In this document: piece after piece, positions 46,388 through 55,584 of the stretch
Numbering within the stretch: position 1 is the first letter of the stretch
How the letters are laid out: each line of letters starts with the position of its first letter
NCBI RefSeq assembly: GCF_010728325.1
Contig: NZ_AP022570.1
Span: 4,836,001-4,900,000 of the forward strand
DNA: 64,000 nucleotides
DNA from: Mycolicibacterium poriferae
GTDB lineage: Bacteria > Actinomycetota > Actinomycetes > Mycobacteriales > Mycobacteriaceae
Direction of reading: 5' to 3'
Translations under genes and position numbers: made by a program
Notes under the pieces: generated by a model
What the model was told of the DNA's origin: nothing
What the model saw: only the letters and a program-made list of their open reading frames with translations
The model's database searches: none

Positions 46388-47104
46388 TCACACCCCGAAC
46401 ATCGGCGGCAGGGCGAGCACCATGATCAGGCCCCAGAAGAAGTGGGTCAGCATCGGTGCGAGCACTCCACCGGTCGCGCGGCGCTCGAGCGCGCACACGG
46501 TGCCCAGGATGATCGCGGCGAAGCCGAGCATCGGGTTGCCGGTGGCGGCGCCGGTGGCGATCACGTAGAGCACGGTGGAGACCAGCACCGGCCGGTACTT
46601 GGCCAGCGCGGTGAACAGAGATCCGCGGAAGAACAGCTCTTCGGCCATTCCGTTGACGACCGTGATGAAGACGACCAGCCACAGCGGGCCGACGTTGGAG
46701 TACTCCAGCACCCGGGTGATGTAGTCGGCCACCGGGGGGATCTGCCGGCACACCAGCCCGCCGACGACGAACACCGCCCCCAGCGCCAGCCCGACCCCGG
46801 TGCCGGTGATCAGGGGACGCTGGTTGCGGCCGCGGAAGTTGACGTGCCCGAGGTGCAGTGGACCCGAGACGAACGCGCCGAGGGCCCACACCCCGGCCAG
46901 GGCCAGCGTGAGCCAGATGAACGTCGCATCCTCGGGTGGACGGCTCAGCGAATAACCCAGCAGCGAGCCGCCGACCAGCAGCACGACGCCGACCATGATC
47001 TTGCGCCGCCGGATCACCGCGGGCGGCTCGTTGTACTGGGGCGCCTTCGTGCGGGCGATGTCGTACAGCTCGCCGGGCAGTCCGGAGCGGTCGTCCTGGG
47101 TCAC
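46388..47104 (-). CDS. CPBP-family intramembrane glutamic protease
   Basis: 238 residues, about 7 helices. Motifs NGMAEELFFRGSLF (about 155, catalytic Glu pair and Arg) and LTHFFWGLIMVLAL (about 218) mark Abi/CPBP (CaaX-prenyl protease-like) proteins. GTG start overlaps the upstream epimerase stop by 4 bases, so they are cotranscribed. Substrate unknown. Confidence 0.85.
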   Translation of the reverse strand: MTQDDRSGLPGELYDIARTKAPQYNEPPAVIRRRKIMVGVVLLVGGSLLGYSLSRPPEDATFIWLTLALAGVWALGAFVSGPLHLGHVNFRGRNQRPLITGTGVGLALGAVFVVGGLVCRQIPPVADYITRVLEYSNVGPLWLVVFITVVNGMAEELFFRGSLFTALAKYRPVLVSTVLYVIATGAATGNPMLGFAAIILGTVCALERRATGGVLAPMLTHFFWGLIMVLALPPMFGV

Positions 47105-48249
47105 GCCAATCCGACCTTCGGAACCAGTCCGAGCACCGTGTCCACCCCGGTGCGCACGGCCGCGGCGACGGGGCCGGGGATCTCGTCGATCAACCCGAGG
47201 ACCGGATGCACCACCGAGGGCGTCACCGCACAGGCCAGGCGCCGCAGCCGCAACGCGTCGCCGCCGGCCCAGTCGGGGTCGGTGTCGGCGAGGTGATGCG
47301 GGTCGGCCAGCTCATCGACGGGACGCCGGCGCGGGCTCGTCACCGACCGCCGGATGGCGTCCTCGACTCCGATCCGCCCGCCGGGTGGCTCGGGCACGCG
47401 TTCGAGCAGGCCGTCCTCGGAGGCCATCATCGGGTAGTCGAGGGACTCCACGAGGTCGCCGGCCAGCCCGCCCGGCACGGGCAGGATGATGCCGGTCACC
47501 TTCGAGACCAGCCCGGTGTCGATGCCGTGCACCGCCACCGGGGTGCGCCAGATGCCCGCAGCCTTCGCGTAGGTCCGCAGCAGATCCCCGTAGGTCGTGG
47601 TCTCCGGCCCGCAGATGTCGTAGTTCCCGGCCGGCACGGTGTCGGCGTCGGCCGCGGCGACCAGATAGTAGAGCGCGTCGCGCACCGAGATGGGGTCGAT
47701 GGGGTTGGCCGACCAGTCCGGCATGGGCAGCAGCAGGAACCGGTCGGCGACGTAGCGCAGCATCTCGAACGACGTCGAACCGGCGCCGATGACGATCGCG
47801 GCGCCGAGCCACACCACATCGGGTCCGCCGTCGACGTGCAACGCGGCCGCCACCTCGGCGCGGCTGGTGAGATGCTCGGACAGCGAGTCGTCGTCGGGCA
47901 CGAACCCGCCGAGGTAGACGATGCGACGGACTCCGGCGGCCTTGGCCGCGGAGGCGACGTTGGCGGCGGCCCGGTTGTCGGCCTCCCGGAAACCGGGTTG
48001 CCCGATGCCGTGCACCAGGTAGTAGACGACGTCGATCGGCCCGGCCTGATCGAACGCGGCGCGGGCGGAGCCCGCGTCGTGGGCGTCCAGAGCGACCGTC
48101 GAGACGCGGTCGGACCAGCCGAAGTCGGCGAGCCGGTCGGGATGACGACTGGCGGCGACGACGTCATGGCCGTCGCTGAGCAGCGCCGTGACGAGACGGG
48201 AGCCGATGTACCCGGTGGCGCCGGTGACCAAGGTGCGCACAGCTTTCAC
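47101..48249 (-). CDS. NAD(P)-binding epimerase/dehydratase-like protein
   Basis: 382 residues. N-terminal Rossmann fold LVTGATGYIGSRLVTALLSDGHDVVAASRHPDRL (read in parts, residues 7-40), with no Tyr-x3-Lys pair visible but RIVYLGGFVPDDDS; a C-terminal 100-residue extension ends LGLVPKVGLA. Similar to SDRa-type NmrA/complex I assembly-like NAD-binding proteins. GTG start at 48249; coupled to the CPBP gene. Divergent promoter not visible, since the next gene upstream is on the same strand. Confidence 0.8.
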   Translation of the reverse strand: MKAVRTLVTGATGYIGSRLVTALLSDGHDVVAASRHPDRLADFGWSDRVSTVALDAHDAGSARAAFDQAGPIDVVYYLVHGIGQPGFREADNRAAANVASAAKAAGVRRIVYLGGFVPDDDSLSEHLTSRAEVAAALHVDGGPDVVWLGAAIVIGAGSTSFEMLRYVADRFLLLPMPDWSANPIDPISVRDALYYLVAAADADTVPAGNYDICGPETTTYGDLLRTYAKAAGIWRTPVAVHGIDTGLVSKVTGIILPVPGGLAGDLVESLDYPMMASEDGLLERVPEPPGGRIGVEDAIRRSVTSPRRRPVDELADPHHLADTDPDWAGGDALRLRRLACAVTPSVVHPVLGLIDEIPGPVAAAVRTGVDTVLGLVPKVGLA

Positions 48250-48304
48250 GGTACGGCTGTACCCGAACGCCTCAGAACAGAACCCGGGTGTGACCTACGT
48301 CGGA

Positions 48305-48832
48305 TCAGGTGTCATCCGCGTCACGGTGGAGCTCGACCAGCTTCTGGTAGAGCTCCGCATTGGTCCGGATTCCGGCGATCTCGTCGTCGCTGAGTTCACG
48401 ACGGACCTTGCCGGGCACCCCGGCGACCATCGAACCGGGCGGCACCACCGCGCCCTGCGGCACGACGGCTCCGGCCGCCACCAGCGATCCGGCACCGATC
48501 GTCGCTCCGTTGAGGACGACGGCGCCCATCCCGATCAGGCAGTCGTCCTCGACGGTGCAGCCGTGCAGCACCGCGTTGTGTCCGACGCTGACACCGGACC
48601 CGACGCGGGCCGGGAATCCGGGGTCGACGTGAATGGTCACCCCGTCCTGGATGTTGCTGCCGGCGCCGATCTCGATGGGCTCGGCCTCGGCCCGCAGGAT
48701 CGCGCCGTACCAGGCGCTGGCCCGGGCCCCGAGGATGACGTGGCCCACGAGGGTGGCGTTGGGGGCAGCCCAGCTCTCGGGGTCGAGCTGGGGTCGACGT
48801 CCGGCGACGGACAGGATGAGCGGCTGCGGCAT
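48305..48832 (-). CDS. Gamma carbonic anhydrase family protein
   Basis: 175 residues with a left-handed beta-helix of hexapeptide repeats (WAAPNATLVGHVILG, ARASAWYGAILRAE). Metal histidines appear in TIHVDPGF and SVGHNAVLHGC (three His in the trimer interface). Active-site loop resembles the CamH group rather than archetypal Cam. Function as a carbonic anhydrase is likely but not certain. ATG at 48832 with TACGAT 7 bases upstream. Confidence 0.88.
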   Translation of the reverse strand: MPQPLILSVAGRRPQLDPESWAAPNATLVGHVILGARASAWYGAILRAEAEPIEIGAGSNIQDGVTIHVDPGFPARVGSGVSVGHNAVLHGCTVEDDCLIGMGAVVLNGATIGAGSLVAAGAVVPQGAVVPPGSMVAGVPGKVRRELSDDEIAGIRTNAELYQKLVELHRDADDT

Positions 48833-48839
48833 GGCCGCC

Positions 48840-48845
48840 ATCGTA
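48840..48845 (-). promoter_or_regulatory. -10 element for the carbonic anhydrase-like gene
   Basis: Minus-strand TACGAT is 7 bases before ATG 48832; TANNNT with leaderless spacing. On the other strand GATCCT lies 6 bases before the SDR start at 48908. Confidence 0.5.
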
Positions 48846-48907
48846 TGGGCGGCGATCGGACGGCCCCGCCGGGGGGAACCGCGGGCGGTTCGTGCGATCC
48901 TCGCCTG

Positions 48908-49861
48908 ATGACTGCAACACCGACCGCTCTTGACGTGGTCGACGGTGTCGACCTGACCGGCAAGACCTGTGTGGTGACCGGGGCGTCGTCCGGTCTCGGA
49001 CGCGAGTCGACGCGGGCGTTGGCCGCCGCCGGGGCGCACGTGATCCTGGCCGCGCGCAACGCCGACGACGTCGCCGACACCCTGACCTGGGTGCGCACGT
49101 CGGTGCCCGCCGCCCAGCTGTCCAGCGTGCACCTCGATCTGACCTCGTTGGCGTCGGTGACCGCGGCAGCCGCGGCCATCCAGGACCTCACCCCCGCGGT
49201 GCACGTCCTGATGAACAACGCCGGGGTGATGTTCACCCCGTTCGGGCGCACCGTCGACGGCTTCGAAACCCAGTTCGGCACCAACCACCTGGGTCATTTC
49301 GAGCTGACCCGCGCGCTGTTGCCGGTGCTGCTGGCCGCTGACGGCGCCCGGGTGGTCGTGCTGTCCTCGGAGGGACACCGCATGGGTGATGTCGACGTCA
49401 CCGACCTGCACTGGGAGCACCGTCCCTACGACAAGTTCGCCGCCTACGGCGCCTCCAAGACCGCGAACGTGCTGCACGCGGTCGAACTGGACCGGCGGTT
49501 GCGCGACAGCGGGGTCCGGGCCTTCGCGGTACATCCGGGCATCGTCGCGACGTCGCTGGCCCGGCACATGACCGCCGAGGATTTCGAGAGCCTCAACCGG
49601 GTGCCCCGAACCGGTCGGAACAAGCCGGCGCGGCGCCTGGACGTGACGAAGGACTTCACCACCCCCGACCGCGGGGCGGCGACCCAGGTATGGGCCGCCG
49701 TCAGCAGCGACCTCGACGACGCCGGAGGCGTGTACCTGTCGGACTGCCAGATCGCCTCGGCCGCCCCGTACGCGGTGGACGAAGCCCGCGCGTTGGAACT
49801 GTGGGAGCTCTCGGAGCAGATCTGCATCTCGGGTCGCCCGAGTCTGGGCTCGACCGTCTGA
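48908..49861 (+). CDS. SDR-family oxidoreductase (retinol dehydrogenase-like)
   Basis: 317 residues. NAD(P) motif TGASSGLGRESTRAL (24-38), MNNAGVM, and YGASKTANV (Tyr-x3-Lys, about 181) with a long C-terminal part (RTGRNKPARRLDV...), typical of the larger retinol dehydrogenase/WW-oxidoreductase-like SDRs of mycobacteria. Substrate unknown. Divergent from the carbonic anhydrase-like gene across 75 bases. Confidence 0.87.
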   Translation: MTATPTALDVVDGVDLTGKTCVVTGASSGLGRESTRALAAAGAHVILAARNADDVADTLTWVRTSVPAAQLSSVHLDLTSLASVTAAAAAIQDLTPAVHVLMNNAGVMFTPFGRTVDGFETQFGTNHLGHFELTRALLPVLLAADGARVVVLSSEGHRMGDVDVTDLHWEHRPYDKFAAYGASKTANVLHAVELDRRLRDSGVRAFAVHPGIVATSLARHMTAEDFESLNRVPRTGRNKPARRLDVTKDFTTPDRGAATQVWAAVSSDLDDAGGVYLSDCQIASAAPYAVDEARALELWELSEQICISGRPSLGSTV

Positions 49862-50099
49862 TCGCGCTTCCCCTGGACGGCCGAGGACGGCTGAGAACGG
49901 CCGCCGGTAACGCAGTCGCGTGCAGGGCGCGATGAACAAAGAGGTGCGACGGAGCTGTCGCGCCCTCGACCGTGGAACACGCAGGTCAACGCACTGAACA
50001 CGGACCGATACCGCGTTCGGCGGCGCCGCCTCGACTTGGCCGTGATCATTTCGTGCCCTTACCATGCCAGGCGACCTGACAAGCAGGAGGAACAGAAAC
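49862..50099. other. Gene-free leader before the fasciclin gene
   Basis: No gene or clear hairpin is seen. A purine-rich AGGAGG at 50086-50091 lies just before the next start. The promoter was not located with confidence. Confidence 0.5.
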
Positions 50100-50843
50100 G
50101 TGAAGTCCCGCACCAGCAAGACCATCGGTGTCGTAGCGAGCGCCGCCGCGATCGCGCTGTCGGTTCCGCTGGCTGTCACCGCGCACGCCGAACCGACCAC
50201 CCCGGTCGCGGAGATCCCCGATCCTCAGGGCCCCGAGTGCGGTGCGTTCAAGGAAGCGCTGCCCAACTGGAAGAGCCTGGCGAACCTGCCGGTCAGCAGC
50301 GCGCTGGCCAGCATCCCGCAGATCAGCACCTTCAACTCCGCCATCTCCGGCGGGCTGAACCCGGCGGTCGACATCACCGGCGTGCTCGACAACGGCCCGT
50401 ACGTGGTGTTCGCCCCCACCAACGAGGCGTTCGCGGCGCTGCCTCCCGAGCAGCTCGAGGTGCTGCGCACCGATCCGGCCGTGTTGACCAGCCTGGTGTA
50501 CTACCACGCGTTCCTGGGCCTGCTGGGCCCCGACGACGTCAAGGGCCAGCGTCCCACCCAGGAGGGCACCGAGGTCGAGGTGACCGGCTCGGGCGGCGAC
50601 ATCGCGGTCAACGAGACCACCAAGGTGGAGTGCGGCGGCATCACGGCGCAGAACGCCCGCATCTACATCATCGACCAGGTGCTGAACCCGGCCGACGCCC
50701 CGGCGCCGATCACCCCGGAGCAGACCACGTCGACCGAGACCCCCTCGACTGAGACGACCGAGACCAGCGAGACGCCTGCTCCGACGACCCCGCTGCCGGC
50801 GGAGAGTGCTCCGACGCCGACCCCGGCCGCCGAGGCGCCCTAG
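50100..50843 (+). CDS. Secreted fasciclin-domain protein (MPT70/83-like)
   Basis: 247 residues. Signal peptide ends LAVTAHAEP; fasciclin (FAS1) domain from about 60 to 205 with NGPYVVFAPTNEAFAALPPEQL, LTSLVYYHAFLG and IYIIDQVLNP; C-terminal Thr/Ser/Pro/Glu-rich tail (about 208-247). Two cysteines, CGAF near 40 and VECGGI near 180. Cell-surface or culture-filtrate adhesion/MPT70-type protein. GTG start follows AGGAGG by 8 bases. Confidence 0.9.
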   Translation: MKSRTSKTIGVVASAAAIALSVPLAVTAHAEPTTPVAEIPDPQGPECGAFKEALPNWKSLANLPVSSALASIPQISTFNSAISGGLNPAVDITGVLDNGPYVVFAPTNEAFAALPPEQLEVLRTDPAVLTSLVYYHAFLGLLGPDDVKGQRPTQEGTEVEVTGSGGDIAVNETTKVECGGITAQNARIYIIDQVLNPADAPAPITPEQTTSTETPSTETTETSETPAPTTPLPAESAPTPTPAAEAP

Positions 50844-50868
50844 TAACTGCCAGTAGAACTCAGCGAGG

Positions 50869-50903
50869 ACGGGGCGCGCACAGCATCGCTGTGCGCGCCC
50901 CGT
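50869..50903. terminator. Strong hairpin between fasciclin and fadE
   Basis: Bases 50869-50884 and 50888-50903 form a perfect 16-bp stem with loop ATC. It lies 26 bases after the fasciclin stop and 20 before the fadE stop, so it serves both convergent transcripts. Confidence 0.85.
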
Positions 50904-50922
50904 TCGCTGTGGAGTCGTCCGG

Positions 50923-52065
50923 CTACAGGCCCAGGTCCCGGCCGATGATCTCCTTCATGATCTCGGTGGTGCCGCCGAAGATGGTCTGGATGCGTCCGTC
51001 GACGTAGTCGCGGGCGACCCGGTACTCCATCATGTAGCCGTAGCCGCCGTGCAACTGCACGCACTGGTCGACGACCTTCTTGGCGACCTCGGTGCCCCAC
51101 CACTTGGCCTTGGCCGCCTCGACGGCGGTGAGCTCACCGTCGACGACGCCCTGCAGGCAGCGGTCCAGGTAGGTCTCGGTGACCTCGAGCTCGGTGTCCA
51201 TCTCGGCCAGCAGGAACCGGTTGTGCTGAAAGCTGCCGATCGGTTGGCCGAACGCCTTGCGGTCCTTGGCGTACTGCACTGTCTGACGCCAGGTTTCGCG
51301 AGCCCCGGCGATCGCGGAGATCGCGATCGACAACCGCTCCGACGGCAGGTTCTGCATCAGGTGGTAGAAGCCGCGGCCCTCCTTGCCCAGCACGTTGGCG
51401 CCCGGCACCCGCACGTTCTCGAAATGCAGCTCGGAGGTGTCCTGGGCGTGCAGGCCCATCTTCTCGAGCTTGCGACCCCTGGTGAAGCCCGGCATGTCCC
51501 GCTCGACCACCAGCAGTGTGAAGCCCTTGTGCCCGGCCTCGGGGTCGGTACGGGCCACCACGACGACGAGGTCGCTGTTGATGCCCGACGAGATGAACGT
51601 CTTGGAGCCGTTGACGATCCAGTCGTCGCCGTCGCGCACGGCCGAGGTGCGGATACCGGCCAGATCGCTGCCCGCACCGGGCTCGGTCATCGCGATGGCG
51701 ATGATGGTCTCGCCGCTGGCGATACCCGGCAGCCAGCGCTGCTTCTGCTCGTCGTTGGACAGGTCCTTGAAGTACGGGCCGACGACGTCGTTGTGCAGGC
51801 TCAGCGCCGGTGCCGGAACGCCGGCCTTGGCGATCTCCTCGTCGATGATCGCGTTGAACCGGAAGTCGTCGGTGCCACCCCCGCCGTACTCCTCGGGCAT
51901 GTTGAATCCGATGAGCCCGTGCTTACCTGCGGCCACGTAGGCTGACCGGTCGACGATGCGGTCGGCCTCCCACTTCTCGGCGTTGGGCACCAGCTCGCTG
52001 TCGATGTAGCCCCGGACGGTGTCGCGGAACGCCTCGTGCTCGGCCTCGTAGATCGTGCGCTTCAT
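50923..52065 (-). CDS. fadE: Acyl-CoA dehydrogenase
   Basis: 380 residues. AMTEPGAGSDLAGIRTSAVR (about 127), KTFISSGINSDLVVV and the C-terminal GGYGYMMEYRVARDYVDGRIQTIFGGTTEIMKEII are standard ACAD motifs; FAD-binding residues QTIFGGTTEIM are present. The catalytic base is probably the Glu in YMMEY, as in long-chain members. It should oxidise a fatty acyl-CoA; chain length unknown. Ribosome site GAAGGA. First steps of the operon come from the thiolase side; fadE follows at 31 bases behind echA. Confidence 0.92.
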   Translation of the reverse strand: MKRTIYEAEHEAFRDTVRGYIDSELVPNAEKWEADRIVDRSAYVAAGKHGLIGFNMPEEYGGGGTDDFRFNAIIDEEIAKAGVPAPALSLHNDVVGPYFKDLSNDEQKQRWLPGIASGETIIAIAMTEPGAGSDLAGIRTSAVRDGDDWIVNGSKTFISSGINSDLVVVVARTDPEAGHKGFTLLVVERDMPGFTRGRKLEKMGLHAQDTSELHFENVRVPGANVLGKEGRGFYHLMQNLPSERLSIAISAIAGARETWRQTVQYAKDRKAFGQPIGSFQHNRFLLAEMDTELEVTETYLDRCLQGVVDGELTAVEAAKAKWWGTEVAKKVVDQCVQLHGGYGYMMEYRVARDYVDGRIQTIFGGTTEIMKEIIGRDLGL

Positions 52066-52096
52066 GAGTTTCCTTCGCTTGTCGGGCTTAGGGTGC

Positions 52097-52891
52097 CTAC
52101 TTGGCTTTCCAGACCGGTTCGCGCTTCTGCGCGAAGGCCAGCGGTCCTTCTTTGGCGTCCTCGGAGTTGAAGACCACCGCCACCTCGCGCATCGTGCGTT
52201 TCCACCCGGGTTCGTCGGCAGCGACGACGGCATCGTCGGCGCCCACCGCGACGCGCTTGCTGGCCTGAACGGCCAACGGGGCGTTGACGGTGATGCGCTG
52301 CGCCAGCGCCAGCGCGGCCTCCAATTCCGTTCCGTCAGGGACGACTTCGTTGATCAGGCCCCACTTCAGCGCATCGGCGGCGGTGATGGGTTCTCCGGTG
52401 AACATCATCTGCAGCGCCACCTTGCGCGGCACCTGGTCGACCAGTCGGAACACCCCGCCCGCGGCGGCGATGAGGCCCCGCTTCACCTCGGGCAGGCCGA
52501 ATTTCGCGCTCTCGCCGGCGACGACCAGGTCACTGGCGAGCGCCAGCTCGGTGCCGCCGCCGAGTGCGGTGCCGTTGACCGCGGCGATGGTCGGCTTGTC
52601 GATGAAGTGCCGGACGTAGCCGGCGAAGCCCCACTTGGGCTGGTCGGGGTGCCCGATGTTCTCGCCCCGGGACAGGGCCTTGAGATCGGCGCCCGCACAG
52701 AAGGACTTGTCGCCGGAGCCGGTCAGCACCACCGCCCACACCTCGGGATCCTGCTGCGCTTCCTCAAGCGCGTCCCCGAGCGCGATGCTCACCGCCGAGT
52801 TGATCGCGTTGCGCGCCTCGGGCCGGTTGATCGTGATGACCATGACGTTGCCCCGGCGCTCGACCAGAGCGCCGGGACTGCCCTGCGTCAC
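52097..52891 (-). CDS. Enoyl-CoA hydratase
   Basis: 264 residues from GTG 52891. Crotonase motifs: NRPEARNAINSAVSIAL, DKSFCAGADLKAL (oxyanion), PTIAAVNGTALGGGTELALASDLVV and PEVKRGLIAAAGGVFRLVDQV, with the Glu near FGLPE supporting hydratase chemistry. The start overlaps the thiolase stop by four bases (GTGA), so coupled translation. Part of a beta-oxidation operon with fadE and the thiolase. Confidence 0.9.
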   Translation of the reverse strand: MTQGSPGALVERRGNVMVITINRPEARNAINSAVSIALGDALEEAQQDPEVWAVVLTGSGDKSFCAGADLKALSRGENIGHPDQPKWGFAGYVRHFIDKPTIAAVNGTALGGGTELALASDLVVAGESAKFGLPEVKRGLIAAAGGVFRLVDQVPRKVALQMMFTGEPITAADALKWGLINEVVPDGTELEAALALAQRITVNAPLAVQASKRVAVGADDAVVAADEPGWKRTMREVAVVFNSEDAKEGPLAFAQKREPVWKAK

Positions 52892-54033
52892 AGCAGTTCC
52901 AGGATGGTGGCGTTGGCCTGGCCGCCGCCCTCGCACATGGTCTGCAGGCCGTACTGAATTCCGTTGTCGCGCATGTGATACAGCAGGGTGGTCATGATGC
53001 GGGCACCGGAGCCGCCCAGCGGGTGACCCAGCGCGATGGCACCGCCGTTGGGGTTGAGCTTCTTCTCGTCGGCGCCGATGTCCTTCAGCCAGGCCATCGG
53101 CACCGGTGCGAACGCCTCGTTGACCTCGAAGGCGCCGATCTGGTCGATCGACAGTCCCGACCGCTTGAGCGCCTTCTGCGTCGCCGGGATCGGCGCGGTC
53201 AGCATGATCACCGGGTCGGCACCGGCCAGGACCGCGGTGTGCACCTTGGCCAGCGGCTTGAGGCCGAGTTCCTTGGCCTTCTCGGCCGACATGAACAGCA
53301 GCGCGGCCGAACCGTCGGAGATCTGCGACGAGTTGCCGGCGTGGATCACGCCGTCCTCCTTGAACGCCGGCTTGAGCTGACCCATCTTCTCCAGCGTGGT
53401 GCCGCGACGGATGCCCTCGTCCTTCAGGACGGTGTTGCCCTCGGCGTCCTTGATGGCCACGATCTGATCGTCGAACGCGCCGGCATCCTGTGCGGCGCCG
53501 GCCTTTTCATGCGAGTCGAGGGAGAACTGGTCGAGCTGGGTGCGCGACAGGCCCCACTGCTCGGCGATCATCTCGGCGCCGATGCCCTGGTTGGGGGTCT
53601 GGCTGTAGCGGTCCTTGAAGGCACCCGGGTACGGGTTGCCGCCGTTGGCCAGCGACGAACCCATCGGCGTGCGCGACATCGACTCGACGCCACCGGCGAC
53701 GACGACGTCGTAGTGCCCGGCCACCACACCGGCGGCGGCGAAGTGCACCGACTGCTGGCTGGACCCGCACTGGCGGTCGACGGTCACGCCCGGAACGGTC
53801 TCGGGCCAGCCCGCCGTCAGCAGCGCGGTGCGCCCGATGTCCAGGGCCTGTTCACCGGCCTGCATGACGCAGCCCCAGATGACGTCGTCGACCAGCGCCG
53901 GGTCGACGCCGGCACGCTGGACGAGGCCGTTGAGCACCTGCGCGGACAGATCGGCAGGATGCACGCCTGCCAGGCCGCCGTTGCGCTTGCCGACTGGTGA
54001 GCGGACAGCCTCGACGATGACGGCTTCAGCCAT
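52888..54033 (-). CDS. fadA: Acetyl-CoA acetyltransferase (thiolase)
   Basis: 381 residues. Nucleophile Cys89 (VDRQCGSSQQSVH), His337 (GHPLGGSGAR) and Cys367 (MCEGGGQANA) complete the active site. Catalyses thiolytic cleavage or condensation of acyl-CoA. The ATG is preceded by AAGGAGATC. First gene of the fadA-echA-fadE operon; a CCTAC-N6-GTAGG element lies upstream. Confidence 0.93.
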   Translation of the reverse strand: MAEAVIVEAVRSPVGKRNGGLAGVHPADLSAQVLNGLVQRAGVDPALVDDVIWGCVMQAGEQALDIGRTALLTAGWPETVPGVTVDRQCGSSQQSVHFAAAGVVAGHYDVVVAGGVESMSRTPMGSSLANGGNPYPGAFKDRYSQTPNQGIGAEMIAEQWGLSRTQLDQFSLDSHEKAGAAQDAGAFDDQIVAIKDAEGNTVLKDEGIRRGTTLEKMGQLKPAFKEDGVIHAGNSSQISDGSAALLFMSAEKAKELGLKPLAKVHTAVLAGADPVIMLTAPIPATQKALKRSGLSIDQIGAFEVNEAFAPVPMAWLKDIGADEKKLNPNGGAIALGHPLGGSGARIMTTLLYHMRDNGIQYGLQTMCEGGGQANATILELL

Positions 54034-54095
54034 GGAAGATCTCCTTCGAAAAGTGTGGTACCTCGAACGTAAACGAACAAGGTTTACTAGGTCAA

Positions 54096-54111
54096 CCTAC
54101 TGGTTGGTAGG
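54096..54111. promoter_or_regulatory. Inverted repeat upstream of the thiolase operon
   Basis: CCTACTGGTTGGTAGG has CCTAC/GTAGG arms. It lies 60-80 bases before the thiolase start, between this operon and the convergent or same-strand CoA-transferase, and resembles TetR-type lipid-metabolism operators. No cognate regulator is coded beside it. Confidence 0.35.
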
Positions 54112-54124
54112 CAGATTCGGTAAC

Positions 54125-55438
54125 TCAGCGCACCGGCGAGCGGCCGGCGGCGGCCCGGTCGGCCGCCTCGGCCAGTTCGTCGCGGAACCTGGGATGGGCG
54201 ATCTCCGCGAGCGCGTGACCGCGTTGCCGCACCGTCTTACCTTCCAGCTCGGCGACCCCGTACTCGGTGACGATGACGTCGACGTGGTGCCGCGGGGTCG
54301 TGACGACGGCGCCGGGACCGAACCACGGCACGATCCGCGACACGAGCTCGCCGTCCTTCTCGTACGTGGACGGCAGGCAGATCAACGAGCGGTCGGATAG
54401 CTCGAGCCCGACCCCGGCCACGAAGTCCTCGGCGCCCCCGATGCCGCTGAACTGGTTCCCGGCGACGGTGTCGGCGACAACCTGGCCGTGGAGGTCGATC
54501 GCGAGCGCGCCGTTGATGGACACCATGGTGTGGTTGGCCGCGATGACCTCGGGCGCATTGACGATCTCGACCGGCAGGAACGCCACGTCGGCGTTGCCGT
54601 CCAGCCACGCGTAGAGCTCCGCCGACCCGAACGCGAACGTCGTGACACTGACCCCGTCGAAGATCCCCTTGGCGTCGTTGGTGACCTTGCCCGCCCGGTG
54701 CAGCCGCATGCAGCCGTCGGTGAACATCTCGCTGTGCAGTCCATAGCCACCGCCGTCCCCGTCGGCCAGCAGGGTCGCGATCTGACTGGGAATCGAGCCG
54801 ATGCCCGTCTGCAGCGTGGAGCCGGGCCGGATGAACGCGACGGCGTGCTCGGCGATCGCCCGGTCGGCATCCGACGGCTCCGGTTCGGGGAGTTCGAGCG
54901 GGCTCTCCGAGGAGCGGATGAGGATGTCGATCTCGTCGACGTGCAGCGCATGCCGATGGTCGCCGTGCCCGAACGTGCGCGGATAACCGTCGGACGCCTC
55001 GACGATCAGCAACCGGTTCGGGTCGGCTCCGGCGCGGCGCAGCTCCTCGGTCGTGCCGCCGGCGTGCAGCGCCAGCGAGCACCATCCGTCGGCGTCGGGG
55101 GCGGCTGCGACCGTCGTCATCACCCGGGGGCACTGGCGTTCCAGCAGCGGCCCGAAGCGGCGGAAGTCCGCCGGAGTGAACTCGATGTCGGCGCCCGAGT
55201 CGCGCAGCGCCCGCTCCAGCGGGCCGTAGAAACCCGACTGGTAGTGCACGCCGGAGCGGCCGAAGAGTTCGGTGCTCACCGCCAGCAACGCACCGTAGAC
55301 GCGCAGATCGGTCCAGTCCGTCCGCTCGCCCAGCGCGCGCAGGAACCCGGGCGGCTGACCGGGTCCGAGCGGGATGCCCAGCGTGTCACTGCGGTCGATG
55401 CGGGCGGCGGCGTCCTCGGCGGTGAGCTCCTGCGGCAT
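54125..55438 (-). CDS. Acetyl-CoA hydrolase/CoA-transferase family protein
   Basis: 437 residues. The family I CoA-transferase pattern includes ATLLADGDGGGYGLHSEMFTDG (about 200, catalytic Glu in LHSEMF), AANHTMVSINGALAIDLHGQVVA and PRHHVDVIVTEYGVAELEGKTVRQR near the end. Similar to 4-hydroxybutyrate/acetate CoA-transferases. ATG 55438 chosen; a longer leader lacks similarity. On the same strand as fadA, 92 bases upstream of its start. Confidence 0.88.
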   Translation of the reverse strand: MPQELTAEDAAARIDRSDTLGIPLGPGQPPGFLRALGERTDWTDLRVYGALLAVSTELFGRSGVHYQSGFYGPLERALRDSGADIEFTPADFRRFGPLLERQCPRVMTTVAAAPDADGWCSLALHAGGTTEELRRAGADPNRLLIVEASDGYPRTFGHGDHRHALHVDEIDILIRSSESPLELPEPEPSDADRAIAEHAVAFIRPGSTLQTGIGSIPSQIATLLADGDGGGYGLHSEMFTDGCMRLHRAGKVTNDAKGIFDGVSVTTFAFGSAELYAWLDGNADVAFLPVEIVNAPEVIAANHTMVSINGALAIDLHGQVVADTVAGNQFSGIGGAEDFVAGVGLELSDRSLICLPSTYEKDGELVSRIVPWFGPGAVVTTPRHHVDVIVTEYGVAELEGKTVRQRGHALAEIAHPRFRDELAEAADRAAAGRSPVR

Positions 55439-55584
55439 GCAGCCAGCCTTCCACGCGGCGCACCCGTATCGGCCCCGATCCCCGACACCACCCGCGTGCA
55501 CCGCACCGGGAATTCACCGGCCGGACGGCGGACGCTCACCGACGGTCCGCCGGCGCGCACCCGCGTCTGGGTGACGATGAGCCG

